Below are positions 1 to 8,500 of a stretch of 15,848 nt of DNA, piece after piece. The notes beneath the pieces were generated by a model that saw only the letters and a list, made by a program, of their open reading frames with translations, was not told the DNA's origin and did no database searches. The number at the start of each line of letters is the position of its first letter. The stretch's first letter is position 1. A program made the position numbers and the translations under genes. This DNA is from an uncultured Bacteroidales bacterium (lineage in GTDB: Bacteria; Bacteroidota; Bacteroidia; Bacteroidales; Muribaculaceae). The stretch is taken from the NCBI GenBank assembly GCA_900547755.1, contig URIC01000048.1, positions 1-15,848 of the forward strand. Direction: 5' to 3'.

Positions 1-41
1 TGCTGAATACAGACGGGGGTGCGTCGGTTATATGAACAGGC

Positions 42-1133
42 TTATTTGCCCATCAGTCTGGCGAGGATAGCGGGGAAGGTGGGTTCGGCGCCTACCACTA
101 TCTTGGCCACCTTGCCCTCGGGATTTACTATCACCTTTGTGGGGAAACCCTGTACGCCGTATGCGTCGAGCAGCGGATTGTTCTCCTCCGTGCAATCGTT
201 GTACACGTTCACCCAGTCAAGTCCGTATTTCTCTACGGCAGCGCGCCAGCGCTCCTGTGTGTCACGGCAGTCAATACCGACAATCACCAGGTCAGAGCCA
301 TATTTGGCGGAAAGTTCTTTCAGTTCGGGGAAGCCCTTGACACACCAACGGCACCAGGAACCCCAGAAGTCCAGAATCACCCATTTGCCTTTGAAGTCGG
401 AAAGGGATACCGGTTTGCCGTCAAGTCCGGGCAGGGTAAAGCCGGGTGCGGGTGCGGAGCTGTTCTCCAGCGCGGCCATGCGCTTCTCATTCTCTACACT
501 GCGACGCTCGTCGGCCACCTTATCCTGAATGGAAGGCATAAACACTGAAGCAGGCACGTTCAAGAGAGTATAAGCCTCCAGGAAGTTCTCGCCGTCAAGC
601 ATCATCAGAGCGTAAGGGGCCTCCGGAGCCGTGGGATTGGCCTTGATGTAATTCAGAAGCTCGCCATTCAGTTTGTCGACAAGCGCCTCCAGAGCGGAAC
701 CTACATTTTCCGGGTCGCTGTCGTATCCGGCAGCCATCTCCTTATAGCTCTCCATGTAGGGAGCCATGAGGGCGTCTACCTTGCTCACCCCCTCCACCAA
801 AGCGGTACCTGTCATTGTGGAATTGCCGTCAGCGTCCACGGTGACCTTGATGGCCTCATTGCCGCCGGCACTGAAAATACGGGGTCCCACCGGCTCGGTG
901 TTGGCGGTCAAAGAGATGACCACCGGCTCGGCAGCCTGCTTGAAAGTGGCTGAACCTTTGGCATCAAGGGTTATGGCAAAAGGCTCCACGGGTGTTCCAT
1001 CCTTCAGCAAAGGGGTCTGGTTCACGTTAAGCACCATTCCGGGCCCATTCTGCACAGTTACCGTAACATCGGCCTGCGCGACAGAGACAGCAGCCAGGAG
1101 GGCTGCCGACATCAACAAGAATTTGCTTTTCAT
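42..1133 (-). CDS. Exported TlpA/ResA-like thioredoxin-fold protein
   Basis: A 363-residue protein. Residues 1-21 form a signal peptide (KSKF, then a hydrophobic stretch ending in VAQA), so it acts outside the cytoplasm. Residues about 22-220 are a family-specific N-terminal region, resembling the beta-rich then helical DUF4369-type domains of Bacteroidota TlpA-like proteins; that assignment is tentative. Residues about 228-363 are an AhpC/TSA-thioredoxin domain opening with APGFTLPGLDGKPVSLSDFKGK. The redox site is W-C261-R-W-C264, and the cis-proline is in GFPT (P331). It lacks the proline before the second cysteine seen in thioredoxin (CGPC). By family knowledge it would reduce or exchange disulfides in envelope proteins; the partner is unknown. 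It is the last gene of a minus-strand operon, 3 bp after the preceding lipoprotein gene. The start gives a proper signal peptide. Confidence 0.88.
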   Translation of the reverse strand: MKSKFLLMSAALLAAVSVAQADVTVTVQNGPGMVLNVNQTPLLKDGTPVEPFAITLDAKGSATFKQAAEPVVISLTANTEPVGPRIFSAGGNEAIKVTVDADGNSTMTGTALVEGVSKVDALMAPYMESYKEMAAGYDSDPENVGSALEALVDKLNGELLNYIKANPTAPEAPYALMMLDGENFLEAYTLLNVPASVFMPSIQDKVADERRSVENEKRMAALENSSAPAPGFTLPGLDGKPVSLSDFKGKWVILDFWGSWCRWCVKGFPELKELSAKYGSDLVIVGIDCRDTQERWRAAVEKYGLDWVNVYNDCTEENNPLLDAYGVQGFPTKVIVNPEGKVAKIVVGAEPTFPAILARLMGK

Positions 1134-1136
1134 TTC

Positions 1137-1886
1137 TTATCTGTAAGTTTGATTTTCCTTTACAGGTGTTTGTTGCAGCTCGTCCACCTTGGTCCGGACC
1201 AGCTGCATTTTATTGTATATAACAGATTCGCGGCGTTCAAGTTCGTTGAGTTCTTTCTGCAAGGATGCGAAACGCCAGGAGTCGGCCATCATCTTTTTCT
1301 GGGCCCCGTTAAGGGTAAAAGACTTGCCTCCGGATAAGGTGAGCGTCACCGGCTTCGAAATATGTCCGGCCACGAATGCCGCTAACGGCGCTGCCTCGTT
1401 GAAGGCTACGCGGGTCAGACCTCCTATCCGCGTATGCAAGGCATTCCCGGCAGGCACCGTGCAGCTCTTCACGCTCTCTCCGGAGCTGCTCAGAGTTACG
1501 GAACTGAAATCTCCGGCAGCGGTAACCACCACCTCTATGGAGCCATCCTCCAATACGCGGGCCAAGATACCTTGCCGCCCGGTAGTGTCATGTCCTTTCC
1601 AACCCCGCACCACCCGATACGGTTCCACCAGCATAGGGTCGGTGACAATCTCGAAGTCGGAAACCAAAGCGGTAAATTCTGAGCGCACGGCCTCGATACG
1701 GCTTTGAAGAGTGTCATTCTGTTGCCGGTAAAGGTCCAGGCTGTCCTTCAGATTTCGGCACCAGGCCTGACGGGGGTCGGTATTCCCGGACTTTACTCCG
1801 GCAGCACCTCCTTTGTCAGCGTTTTCTCCTGTATGCGAACAGGCCGCCAACAGCAATATCGGCAATGAGACTGATATCTTTCTCAT
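1137..1886 (-). CDS. Unrecognised coiled-coil lipoprotein
   Basis: A 249-residue predicted lipoprotein. The N-terminus MRKISVSLPILLLAAC has a lipobox with the lipidated cysteine at residue 16. The next residues (SHTGEN) are not strongly acidic, so it lacks an obvious surface-export signal and may stay in the periplasm; this is inference. Two charged, heptad-like stretches (about residues 43-75 and 205-243) look like coiled coils and flank a beta-rich middle with many Val/Thr/Ser residues. I do not recognise the family. Its ATG overlaps the stop of the upstream DUF2752 gene (ATGA, 1883-1886), which suggests translational coupling, and the TlpA-like gene begins 3 bp after its stop. The coupling ties it functionally to the dispanin/DUF2752 membrane proteins and the exported thioredoxin-like protein. 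Confidence 0.82.
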   Translation of the reverse strand: MRKISVSLPILLLAACSHTGENADKGGAAGVKSGNTDPRQAWCRNLKDSLDLYRQQNDTLQSRIEAVRSEFTALVSDFEIVTDPMLVEPYRVVRGWKGHDTTGRQGILARVLEDGSIEVVVTAAGDFSSVTLSSSGESVKSCTVPAGNALHTRIGGLTRVAFNEAAPLAAFVAGHISKPVTLTLSGGKSFTLNGAQKKMMADSWRFASLQKELNELERRESVIYNKMQLVRTKVDELQQTPVKENQTYR

Positions 1887-2269
1887 ATTCCTAAAATATT
1901 TCTAACTATAAACCAAAGGCTGAACAATACCGTGTATGTAACGGCCAACGGCATACCGCACACCACCCGGTAGAGTCTCTGCCTGCGATGCAATGCCGGC
2001 ACGAAATTCACAGCGCACGCAGCAAGAAAGTAAGGGACGGATATGACAAAGAACCAGTTGTAGCTCAACGCCCTCATGAACTCTCCGTGGAGCAGAGCGT
2101 GGGTGGCACGGGTTATGCCGCATCCGGGACATTGCAAGCCGGTTAGGGTATGGACCATGCACTTCGGCATCCAGGACGCCTGCTCAGGGTCTACAAACCA
2201 AAGTACCGGCAATGCCGCAAGACAAGCCGAAATGAAACAAATCCACAATATGCGTCCCCGCCGGTGCAT
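1883..2269 (-). CDS. DUF2752 family membrane protein
   Basis: A small integral membrane protein of 128 residues from the ATG at 2269; an in-frame TTG at 2275 would add two residues and is less likely. The signature LQCPGCGITRATHALLHGEF followed by A-L-x-Y-N-W is the DUF2752 hallmark: two close cysteines in CPGC, then a TRA motif. Hydrophobic segments lie near residues 8-25, 75-95 and 105-125. The biochemical function of DUF2752 is not established; the CPGC motif could bind metal or be redox active, which is speculation. It sits 10 bp after the GYF_2/dispanin gene and overlaps the next gene by 4 bp, so the four genes are almost certainly co-transcribed. DUF2752 genes commonly neighbour small membrane proteins of the CD225/TM2 type in Bacteroidota. 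Confidence 0.87.
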   Translation of the reverse strand: MHRRGRILWICFISACLAALPVLWFVDPEQASWMPKCMVHTLTGLQCPGCGITRATHALLHGEFMRALSYNWFFVISVPYFLAACAVNFVPALHRRQRLYRVVCGMPLAVTYTVLFSLWFIVRNILGI

Positions 2270-2279
2270 CCGCAAGGCA

Positions 2280-2750
2280 TCAGAAAGCTAACAGGAAAAT
2301 AAAAACAAAATAAATCACACCGCCTATGAGCGAGCAAATCGCACTCGCCCAGCACCATTTGGCCGCCGCAGCGGCAGCACGGTACGCTTCTTCCCTGCGT
2401 CCTGAATCCCACAGTCCGTTCACCTGGCTGCTCTTGACTATGGCCACAATACCGAAAGGCAGACAACAGAACAGAGTGACGAGTATAGCCCATACAAGAT
2501 GATTGCTCGGCGCAGGAGCGTACGCTTCCTGTCCGGGCCCTCCGGGGGTATTGAAGTAAGGAGGGGTCTGAGGAGCGGGTGAAGTCTGCAAGTATTGCAG
2601 CAAGCCGGGCACATCGGCCAGACGGGTCCAGGAACTTCCCCCTTCGGGACACACCAAAGACTCGGACGAGAGGCCATGTTTCAGGAACTCGGAAGGAGCA
2701 ATCGGGCCACACGCCTGATTATCAGGGCCCACATAGTAATAATTAGCCAT
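2280..2750 (-). CDS. GYF_2 (DUF4339) - CD225/dispanin fusion membrane protein
   Basis: A 156-residue protein with two recognisable parts. Residues about 3-52 (YYYVGPDNQACGPIAPSEF through SSWTRLADVPGL) form a GYF_2/DUF4339 domain, expected to be a cytoplasmic peptide-binding module. A Pro-rich linker (about 57-80) leads to a CD225/dispanin domain at about 81-150: first membrane segment HLVWAILVTLFCCLPFGIVA, then a conserved amphipathic loop (KSSQVNGLWDSGRREEAYRAA), then a second membrane segment rich in aromatic residues. Dispanins include eukaryotic interferon-induced transmembrane proteins; the bacterial members are uncharacterised. There is no signal peptide; the N-terminus is probably cytoplasmic. 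It is first in the four-gene minus-strand operon, with a consensus promoter 25 bp upstream of the ATG. Confidence 0.9.
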   Translation of the reverse strand: MANYYYVGPDNQACGPIAPSEFLKHGLSSESLVCPEGGSSWTRLADVPGLLQYLQTSPAPQTPPYFNTPGGPGQEAYAPAPSNHLVWAILVTLFCCLPFGIVAIVKSSQVNGLWDSGRREEAYRAAAAAAKWCWASAICSLIGGVIYFVFIFLLAF

Positions 2751-2774
2751 ATATTCTTATCTTTACTTATGATA

Positions 2775-2807
2775 CAAAATTAGTAAAAAATTCCCATTCT
2801 CCCAAAA
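2775..2807 (-). promoter_or_regulatory. Bacteroidota promoter of the dispanin operon
   Basis: Read on the minus strand, TTTG (2803-2806, extended to TTTTG) and TAATTTTG (2775-2782) match the Bacteroidota -33 TTTG and -7 TAnnTTTG elements with a 20-bp spacer. Transcription would start about 15-20 nt before the ATG at 2750, giving a short leader for the four-gene operon. Confidence 0.78.
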
Positions 2808-2844
2808 GCGCCGCGACGTTCTTTATTTCCAAAAACACCGGCCT

Positions 2845-2888
2845 ATTGTTTCAAAACCCGTATTGTTTGGTCAATATGCGAAAACAAT
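2845..2888 (+). repeat. Three ATTGTTT motifs upstream of the efflux promoter
   Basis: The 7-mer ATTGTTT occurs at 2845-2851 and 2862-2868 in direct orientation and at 2882-2888 inverted. All three lie in the gap between the divergent operons, 35-80 bp upstream of the efflux -7 element. This could be an operator array, but the region is AT-rich and chance cannot be excluded. Confidence 0.35.
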
Positions 2889-2922
2889 TGTATATTACTC
2901 CTAATTATATATATATGTTTCT

Positions 2923-2930
2923 TAACTTTG
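2923..2930 (+). promoter_or_regulatory. -7 element of the RND efflux operon promoter
   Basis: TAACTTTG is an exact TAnnTTTG match, 29 bp before the chosen TolC-like start at 2960. No good TTTG stands at the usual 20-bp distance; the upstream sequence is a run of alternating A/T (2903-2916). The promoter may therefore be intrinsically weak or activator dependent. The predicted transcript start lies around 2937, which makes an upstream start at 2846 impossible for this transcript. Confidence 0.65.
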
Positions 2931-2959
2931 CACAGTTTTCTCAGAAACCTAAGCGAATT

Positions 2960-4348
2960 ATGAAACATATATTTTTATTGGCACTCACCGGCATGTCCCT
3001 GTGCCCCGCCTTGCAGGCCATGGCTCAGGACAGCATCCCGGCGCTACAGCCGGAAACCGCCGTCTCACTGCCCTCCGCCAAAGGCACGGTGCGTCTCTCG
3101 CGCGAAGACTGCCTGCGCATAGCACTGGAAAGCAATCCCGTAATCCGGGTGGCCGACATGGAGATAGAACGCATGGACTACAGCAAAAAGGAGACCGTGG
3201 CGGCCCTCTTCCCCACCCTTGACTTCAACCTGGCTTATCAGCGCTCCATAGAGCTGCAGAGCATCAAGATGAACATGGGAGGCCAAAGCCAGACCATCAA
3301 AATGGGTTCGGATAATTCCTGGAACATGGGGTTCTCCCTGGCACTCCCCGTAATAGCCCCGGCCCTGTGGAAGTCCATCGACCTTTCGGAAACGCAAATC
3401 CTGCTTACCAGAGAGTCGGCGCGTACTTCCCGCATAGATATGGTCAACGCCGTGAACAAAGCTTATTACGCTCTGCTTTTGGCACGTGCCAGCAAAAAGG
3501 TGATTCAGCAAAACTACGACAATGCCAGATTCAATGCGGACCTGTACGAGAAAAAGAACCGGGTAGGCACCGCCAGCGAATACGATGTGCTGCGCAGCGC
3601 CGTGCAGGTGAAGAACGTGGAACCGGAACTCCTGGCCGCAGACATAGCCATCAAACAGGCGGCACTGCAGCTCAAGGTACTCATGGGCATGGACTTCAAT
3701 ATCGAAATCGAGCCTACCCTCGAGCTTGAAGACTATCAGCGAGGAATGTACGGCTATGACGGGTCCGGCGCCATTTCCCTGGCCAATAACCCCTCCATGC
3801 GCTCCCTGGCGCTCAACACCAAGCTGCTGGAGCAGACTGTCGACCTCAAGAAACGCGCCTTTATTCCCACAGTGGCCGCCACCTTCAACCTTGCATGGTC
3901 CTCCCTATCCAACGGGAATATGTTCAAGAACATAGACCTGAACCCGTACTCCACAGTCGGCGTCTCGGTTTCGGTGCCCATCTTCTCCGGCGGCAGCCGT
4001 TATTACGGAGTGAAACAGGCCAAGGTGCAGCTGGCCGAGATGAGCCTGGAACGCGAGAACCTGGAGCGCTCCCTGCGTATGCAGGTGGACCTTGCAATAG
4101 ACAATATAAATATGGAGGTGGAGCAAATCAGCACCTCCGAAAAGAGTGTGGAACAGGCCGTGAAAGCTCATGAAATAATGCAGAAAAGTTTTGAAATAGG
4201 AGCCGGCACATACCTGGACCTACGTGACAGCGAGCTGGCAGAGACATCCGCACGTCTGGTGTATCTGCAAGCCATATACAATTACCTCGTCTCCACCTCC
4301 GAACTTGACGCGCTCCTCGGCCGAGGTCTGGACGAATCCGACAATTAA
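2960..4348 (+). CDS. TolC-like outer-membrane efflux protein (OEP family)
   Basis: This is the outer-membrane channel of the tripartite pump encoded here, forming a trimeric duct that meets the adaptor in the periplasm. The start at 2960 gives 462 residues, the usual family length, with a signal peptide MKHIFLLALTGMSLCPALQA then AMA/Q cleavage near residue 22. An upstream in-frame ATG at 2846 would precede the promoter and hide the signal peptide. Two tandem OEP repeats follow: the first opens with LSREDCLRIALESNPVIRVA, and both contain the typical long alpha-helical hairpins (for example ALLLARASKKVIQQNYDNA and GTASEYDVLRSAVQVKNVE; second copy GAGTYLDLRDSELAET). The adaptor gene begins 34 bp downstream, and this gene leads the operon. 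Confidence 0.93.
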   Translation: MKHIFLLALTGMSLCPALQAMAQDSIPALQPETAVSLPSAKGTVRLSREDCLRIALESNPVIRVADMEIERMDYSKKETVAALFPTLDFNLAYQRSIELQSIKMNMGGQSQTIKMGSDNSWNMGFSLALPVIAPALWKSIDLSETQILLTRESARTSRIDMVNAVNKAYYALLLARASKKVIQQNYDNARFNADLYEKKNRVGTASEYDVLRSAVQVKNVEPELLAADIAIKQAALQLKVLMGMDFNIEIEPTLELEDYQRGMYGYDGSGAISLANNPSMRSLALNTKLLEQTVDLKKRAFIPTVAATFNLAWSSLSNGNMFKNIDLNPYSTVGVSVSVPIFSGGSRYYGVKQAKVQLAEMSLERENLERSLRMQVDLAIDNINMEVEQISTSEKSVEQAVKAHEIMQKSFEIGAGTYLDLRDSELAETSARLVYLQAIYNYLVSTSELDALLGRGLDESDN

Positions 4349-4382
4349 CCCCAATACCGAAGTCATAAAAACATACAAAGAC

Positions 4383-5450
4383 ATGAAACTCAAATATTTT
4401 CTTATAATATCTCCCCTGCTGGCCTTGCTTATGGGCTGCTCGGGCGAAGAAAAGAAGGACGACACAAAGAAAGACGGCGAAGACGTAATACCCACCGTCA
4501 AGGTAGACCGTGTGCAGGCCCGTAATGTGGAGCAGATTTTCACCTACACGGCTTCCACCGAGGCCGAGAAGATAAACAACATCTCCGCCTCCATGCCCCT
4601 GCGCATAGAGCGCATACTTGTGGACGAGGGGCAGAACGTGGCTGCCGGACAGAAGGTGGTGGTACTTGACGACGTGAACACCACAAGCTATGAGCTGAAC
4701 GTAAGTACCGCCCAAGCCCAGCTGAACAACCTGATGGTAGAGTATCGTCGGGCGAAACAGCTCCTCGACATAGGAGGCGGAACACGCCAGCAGGTAGACC
4801 AGATGGCCCTGCAGGTAGAGACCGCCCGCAACAATCTGGCCTCCGCCCGCCGCGCCCTTGAGAACGCCCGCGAGAACCGTGTGCTTACAAGCCCTGTGAG
4901 CGGCGTAGTGACTGCCCGCAATTACGACCCGGGCGACATGACCGGCTCTATGCCCATACTTACCGTAGCGCAGGTACGCCCCATCAAGGCCGTCATCAAC
5001 GTCTCCGAAACCGAATATGCGCTCGTTCATACAGGTATGAGCGCCCGCATGACTTTCGACACCTACGGCGAGGAGGAATTCGTAGGCGCCGTCTCCAAAA
5101 TAATGCCTACCGTAGACCCGACTACCCGTACCTTCGGCGTGGAGATAACCCTGCCTAACACCGATGGACGCATATTGCCCGGCATGTTCGGCCGCGTATC
5201 CCTCACCCTGGGCGAGGCAAACCATGTGGTGGTGCCTGACCGCGCGGTGGTGAAGCAACAAGGCTCCGGCGACAAATACATATACACCTACAACCCCGAG
5301 ACTCAGACCGTCAACTATGTGAAGGTGGAACTGGGCCAGCGCCTCGGCGCATCCTACGAGGTAATCAGCGGCATCCAGCCCGGGCAGCTCGTGGTAGTGG
5401 TGGGCCAGAACGCCCTTGCCGACGGCAAGAAGGTTAGACTCTCCAAGTAA
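4383..5450 (+). CDS. RND efflux periplasmic adaptor (MFP/HlyD family) lipoprotein
   Basis: A membrane-fusion protein linking the RND permease to the TolC-like channel. The start at 4383 gives 355 residues and a clean lipoprotein signal (LLALLMGC, lipid cysteine C19); the longer in-frame reading from 4224 lies mostly inside the TolC gene and is rejected. An acidic/lysine-rich linker (20-35) precedes the core. The two half-lipoyl motifs are visible: RIERILVDEGQNVAAGQKV (about 74-92) and SPVSGVVTARNYDPGD (about 170-185). They are separated by an alpha-helical hairpin (about 103-166). Beta-barrel (about 200-275) and membrane-proximal domains (about 280-355) follow. It lies 34 bp after the TolC-like gene and 61 bp before the permease gene, in one transcription unit. 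Confidence 0.93.
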   Translation: MKLKYFLIISPLLALLMGCSGEEKKDDTKKDGEDVIPTVKVDRVQARNVEQIFTYTASTEAEKINNISASMPLRIERILVDEGQNVAAGQKVVVLDDVNTTSYELNVSTAQAQLNNLMVEYRRAKQLLDIGGGTRQQVDQMALQVETARNNLASARRALENARENRVLTSPVSGVVTARNYDPGDMTGSMPILTVAQVRPIKAVINVSETEYALVHTGMSARMTFDTYGEEEFVGAVSKIMPTVDPTTRTFGVEITLPNTDGRILPGMFGRVSLTLGEANHVVVPDRAVVKQQGSGDKYIYTYNPETQTVNYVKVELGQRLGASYEVISGIQPGQLVVVVGQNALADGKKVRLSK

Positions 5451-5511
5451 CCGACTTCCGGCACTCCTTTCAACAAACCTATTCTGAAACCCCTTATACC
5501 TCTATAATCAT

Positions 5512-8500
5512 ATGAGTTTATACGGTGCGGCGGTGAAACGCCCGGTAATGACAAGCCTCTGCTTTGTGGCTGTCATAATTATGGGTCTCTTCTCCCTGGC
5601 GAAGCTCCCCATTGACCTGTATCCCGACATAGACACCAACACCCTGATGGTGATTACCATGTACCCGGGTGCCAGTGCCGAAGATATAGAGCAGAACCTT
5701 ACAAAGCCTCTGGAGAACACCCTCAACTCTGTGGAACACCTCAAGCACATCACCTCCGACAGCCGCGAGAACACCTCGGTCATAACCCTGGAGTTCGAAT
5801 ACGGATACGACATAGATGTGCTTACCAACGATGTGCGAGACAAACTCGACATGGTGGAGTCCTCTCTGCCGGATGACTCGCAGAACCCGATTATCTTCAA
5901 GTTCTCCACGGATATGATTCCTATCTGTCTGCTCTCCGTGGAGGCCAAGGAGAGCATGGCCGGACTCTACAAAATCCTGGACGACGCGGTGGTCAACCCT
6001 CTGGCACGTGTGGACGGCGTGGGTTCGGTGAGCATCTCCGGCGCCCCCAAACGCGAGATACACGTGTACTGCGACCCCAAGAAGCTGGAGGCATATAACC
6101 TGAGCGTGGAGCAGATTTCCTCACTCATCTCGGCCGAGAACCGCAACACCCCCGGCGGTGCCTTCGACGTGGGGTCAAACACTTACTCCCTGCGTGTGCA
6201 GGGCGAGTTCGACGACTCCCGGCAAATGGCCGAGATACCTGTGACCTCATTCGAAGGCCGCACTGTCTACCTCAAGGATGTGGCCCGCATAGACGACTCT
6301 CTGGAGGAGCGCACCCAACGCACATACGTGGGCGGACAGCAGGGAGCCATGATTATTATTCAGAAGCAGAGCGGCGCCAACTCGGTGAAAATCTCCGAGG
6401 AGGTGATGAAGATGCTTCCCCGTCTGCAGAAGAACCTACCCTCCGATGTCAAATTAGGTGTCATAGTCGACACATCGGACAATATCCGCAACACCATAGC
6501 CTCGCTGGAAGAGACCGTACTCTACGCCCTGCTGTTCGTAATGATTGTGGTATTCTTCTTCCTGGGACGCTGGAGGGCCACAATGATTATCGTCATCACT
6601 ATCCCTGTCTCGCTGATTGCCTCGTTCATATACCTGGCGGCCACAGGCAACACCCTCAACATCGTCTCCCTGTCCGCCCTCTCCATATCCATAGGTATGG
6701 TGGTGGACGACGCTATCGTCGTGCTTGAGAATGTCACCACCCACATAGAACGAGGGTCCGACCCCAAGCAGGCCGCCGTACACGGCACCAACGAGGTGGC
6801 AATATCGGTCATAGCGTCTACCCTGACCCTGATAGCGGTGTTCTTCCCCCTCACTCTGGTGACAGGTATGACCGGAGTACTCTTCCGTCAGCTCGGCTGG
6901 ATGGTCTGCATAATGATGGTCATCTCCACCACCTGCGCCCTTACCCTCACCCCTATGCTCTGCAGCCAGTGGCTCCGCCTGAGCGGCAAGTCGTCCAGAC
7001 TGCACCGCATATTCTTCACTCCCATAGAGAAGGGCCTTGACGCCTTCGACAACGGATACGCCAAGCTGCTGGGCCTGGTGGTCCGCCACCGCACCGTCAC
7101 CGTGCTGATATGCCTGGGCACCTTCGTGGGTTCTATCTTCCTGATGAAGCATGTAGGCACCGAGTTCTTCCCCACGCAGGACAACGCACGCATCGGAGTC
7201 AACCTGGAGACACCCATCGGCACCCGTGTAGAGATAACACAGGAGGCTGTGGCACGTCTCGACTCTCTCTGGCGTGCGAAGTATCCCGAAATCAAGGTCA
7301 GCAGTTACACCGCAGGTCCGGCCAGCTCGGACAACACTTTCGCCTCTCTCTCCGACAACGGTTCGCACATAGTGTCCATGAACATAGCCCTTACCGACCC
7401 GGGCGACCGCGAGCGTACCATTACCGAGGTGGCCGACGATATGCGTAAAGACCTTAAAGACTTCCCCGAGTTCAAGAAAGCTCAGGTGAATGTAGGTGGA
7501 GGACGCGGTCAGGGCATGGGCGGCCAGAATACCGTAGACTTCGAAATATACGGTTATGACTTCGCCGAGACCGACTCCGTGGCCGCGACACTCAAACAGA
7601 TTCTCGAGGGCATAGAAGGCACCGCCGACGTGACTATCTCCCGTGGAGACTATCAGCCGGAGTATCACGTGGACTTCGACCGCGAGAAACTGTCAATGCA
7701 CGGCCTGAATATGCAGACAGTGGCATACGCGCTGCGTAACCGCATCAACGGTGCCGTCTCCAGCCAGTTCCGCGAGGATGGCGAGGAGTACGACATCAAG
7801 GTAATGTACGACCCCGAGAACCGGACCACGCTGGAGGACATAGAGAATATCTCGGTTACAACCCCCTCCGGCACACAGGTGCGCATCCGGGACATAGGCA
7901 AGGTCGTGGAACGCTTCACTCCCCCTACCATCGAGCGTAAAGACCGTGAACGCCAGATTACCGTCTCCGCCGTAGTGGACGGTGTGCCCATGAGTCAGGT
8001 CGTGGCTGACGCACAGATTGCAATTGACAATATGCACATGCCGGCAGGTATAACCATAGAGCTGTCCGGTTCCTACGAGGACCAGCAAGACTCCTTCGGA
8101 GACCTGATGATGCTCGGCATCCTGATTATAATACTGGTGTACATAGTCATGGCCGCCCAGTTCGAGAGCCTCACCTATCCGGGCATAATCATGACCTCGC
8201 TGCTGTTCGCGTTCTCAGGCGTATTCCTAATTCTCTACCTCACCGGCCACACCCTGAATGTGATGAGCATGATCGGCGCGATTATGCTTATAGGCATTGT
8301 GGTGAAGAACGGTATCGTACTTATAGACTACATCACCCTCAACCGAGAGCGAGGCATGGGTATCCGCATGGCGGTAATCAACGGCGGCAAGAGCCGTCTG
8401 CGCCCTGTGGTGATGACCACCCTCACCACAATCCTCGGTATGGTGCCTATGGCCGTAGGCTCAGGCCAGGGCTCTGAAATGTGGAAACCCATGGGTGTGG

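Noticed and set aside
2846..2959. ATG at 2846 as start of the TolC-like protein
   Set aside because: It lies upstream of the -7 element and would bury the signal peptide that begins at 2960.
4128..5261. Long minus-strand reading frame of 377 codons opposite the adaptor gene
   Set aside because: It is antisense to a clear MFP gene, is rich in His/Gly/Tyr/Val in a pattern typical of reversed GC-rich codons, and matches no family.
6454..7668. Minus-strand reading frame of 404 codons inside the RND permease
   Set aside because: The opposite strand encodes the permease with intact motifs through the same stretch; the antisense translation has the skewed composition of a shadow frame.
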